The position numbers and the translations under genes are program-made. This document shows positions 63,293 to 64,000 of a stretch of 64,000 nt of DNA, one piece after another. The notes under the pieces are model-generated. The model was given only the letters and a program-made list of their open reading frames with translations, searched no databases and was not told the DNA's origin. This DNA comes from Campylobacter mucosalis (GTDB taxonomy: Bacteria > Campylobacterota > Campylobacteria > Campylobacterales > Campylobacteraceae). How positions within the stretch are numbered: the stretch's first letter is position 1; each line of letters starts with the position of its first letter. The stretch lies in NCBI RefSeq assembly GCF_013372205.1, contig NZ_CP053831.1:1674001-1738000 (forward strand), in the 5' to 3' direction.

Positions 63293-63864
63293 GTAAGCTC
63301 CTTTTTAAACCCAAGCTGTCTAGCAACATAACGTGCCAAAAGATCGCTCTCGATATTTACGCGTCTGCCGATTTTAAATTCGCAAAAAAGACTCTCTCTT
63401 AGCGTAATAGGAATAATCGTAAGCCTTATGCCATCACTTAAAACCTCATTTATCGTAAGGCTAACGCCCTCGACGCAAACACTGCCCTTATTTGCCATTA
63501 GTGGCATAATCTCACTTGGCAATTTTATATAAAAATCTGTGCCATTTTCACGTTTTGAAATTTTATAAATTTCACCAATAGCGTCAATATGCCCCTGAAC
63601 CAAATGCCCATCAACTCTCTCATCAAGCCTCATTGCTGGTTCTATATGCACTCTATCTTTTAAATTTTCAACCGCGATATGAGTTCTGCTTTCAAAACTA
63701 AGCTCAACGCTAAAGCCGTCATCAAAAAGCTCTATTACGCTAAGACAAGCACCATTTACTGCTATGCTGTCGCCTAGTTTTGGGCGAAATTTTGCCTTTA
63801 AACGCAAAACATTTTGCGAGTAGCTAACAACACTTGCTATCTCTCTAATAAGTCCATTAAACAT
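63256..63864 (-). CDS. ribE: Riboflavin synthase, alpha subunit
   Basis: This is a 202-residue trimeric enzyme of two similar lumazine-binding barrels. Domain 1 starts MFNGLIREIASV with GDSIAVNGACLSVIEL and FSVELSFESRTHIAVENLKD. Domain 2 has RVDGHLVQGHIDAIGEIYKI and GSVCVEGVSLTINEVLSDGI. It forms riboflavin from two 6,7-dimethyl-8-ribityllumazine molecules. The N-terminal MFTG of most relatives is MFNG. Overlaps pgeF. Confidence 0.95.
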   Translation of the reverse strand: MFNGLIREIASVVSYSQNVLRLKAKFRPKLGDSIAVNGACLSVIELFDDGFSVELSFESRTHIAVENLKDRVHIEPAMRLDERVDGHLVQGHIDAIGEIYKISKRENGTDFYIKLPSEIMPLMANKGSVCVEGVSLTINEVLSDGIRLTIIPITLRESLFCEFKIGRRVNIESDLLARYVARQLGFKKELTWEMAEKFLSLY

Positions 63865-63929
63865 CTTATCTCTTTGTAGTTTTTAGCAATTATATAAAAA
63901 TTTTGAAATTTTTGGATTAAAAAAGAAGT

Positions 63930-63948
63930 GCGGGCTATCTAAACCCGC
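63930..63948 (-). terminator. Hairpin after the last gene
   Basis: Arms GCGGG and CCCGC (63930-63948) lie about 8 bp after the stop of the gene cut by the window edge, and before the ribE start. Confidence 0.6.
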
Positions 63949-63956
63949 AAAATGAG

Positions 63957-64000
63957 CTATTTTATCTTTTTGCTGCCTATGTAAGTTGCAAAAACTTCGG
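63957..64000 (-). CDS. C-terminal end of an unidentified gene
   Basis: The last codons read EVFATYIGSKKIK and stop. The rest lies beyond the window. Not recognised. Confidence 0.5.
   Translation of the reverse strand, partial: EVFATYIGSKKIK

Noticed and set aside
1-64000. tRNA or rRNA genes
   Set aside because: No T-arm or acceptor pattern was noticed except in tmRNA; an exhaustive scan would need a tRNA search program.

Overview
This window looks like a chromosomal segment of a Campylobacter species other than a typical C. jejuni or C. coli. The evidence is AT-rich DNA, TATAAT-type -10 boxes without clear -35 boxes, the tmRNA tag ANNVKFAPAYAKAA, a sigma-54 promoter before flgE, and the divergent polyprenyltransferase/miaA pair. 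The species cannot be named from sequence alone.

Layout: (1) 1-6220, minus strand: start of the S10 ribosomal operon (rpsJ-rplC-rplD-rplW-rplB), a biotin carboxylase (probably pycA), hemJ, a TM2 protein, lspA and glmM. (2) 6264-7845: an unexplained structured element, then rpsT and prfA. (3) 7846-17925: a segment bounded on both sides by the last codons of prfA. It holds two decayed IS1595-type transposases, a frameshifted membrane coiled-coil gene, a PilZ-like gene, a polyprenyltransferase without a normal start codon, miaA, an amino-acid (probably cystine) ABC transporter with a trans-sulfuration enzyme, and three broken genes (HerA-like ATPase, PilZ protein, unknown). (4) 17955-30900: MTHFR-like gene and metE with a leader peptide, rpmI-rplT, small membrane proteins, flgE, a NhaC-type antiporter, and pyrE-frr-deacetylase-secG-thiD2-BI-1. 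(5) 31023-34250: a complete licABCD-like phosphorylcholine locus. (6) 34305-43034: carbonic anhydrase, MscS channel, a very acidic small protein, twin GGDEF proteins, sodB with a Cys-rich tail, an AI-2E family transporter, mazEF, ruvB and an Hpt protein. (7) 43070-43428: tmRNA (ssrA).

(8) 43461-61465, minus strand: the most striking part, an approximately 18 kb two-partner-secretion locus of contact-dependent-inhibition type. It reads tpsB, then tpsA2, then a tandem array of C-terminal toxin fragments alternating with small lipoproteins, then tpsA1, then a second small array ending at the tmRNA gene. Many genes overlap by 4 bp, which suggests one long transcription unit. The two giant exoproteins share blocks that look identical at DNA level and surround a divergent internal domain, and they have unrelated C-termini. 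One C-terminus resembles a lipase. At least seven lipoproteins and two zinc-ribbon membrane proteins are candidate immunity proteins.

(9) 61573-64000, minus strand: DUF4198 protein, a small unknown, pgeF, riboflavin synthase, and the end of one more gene.
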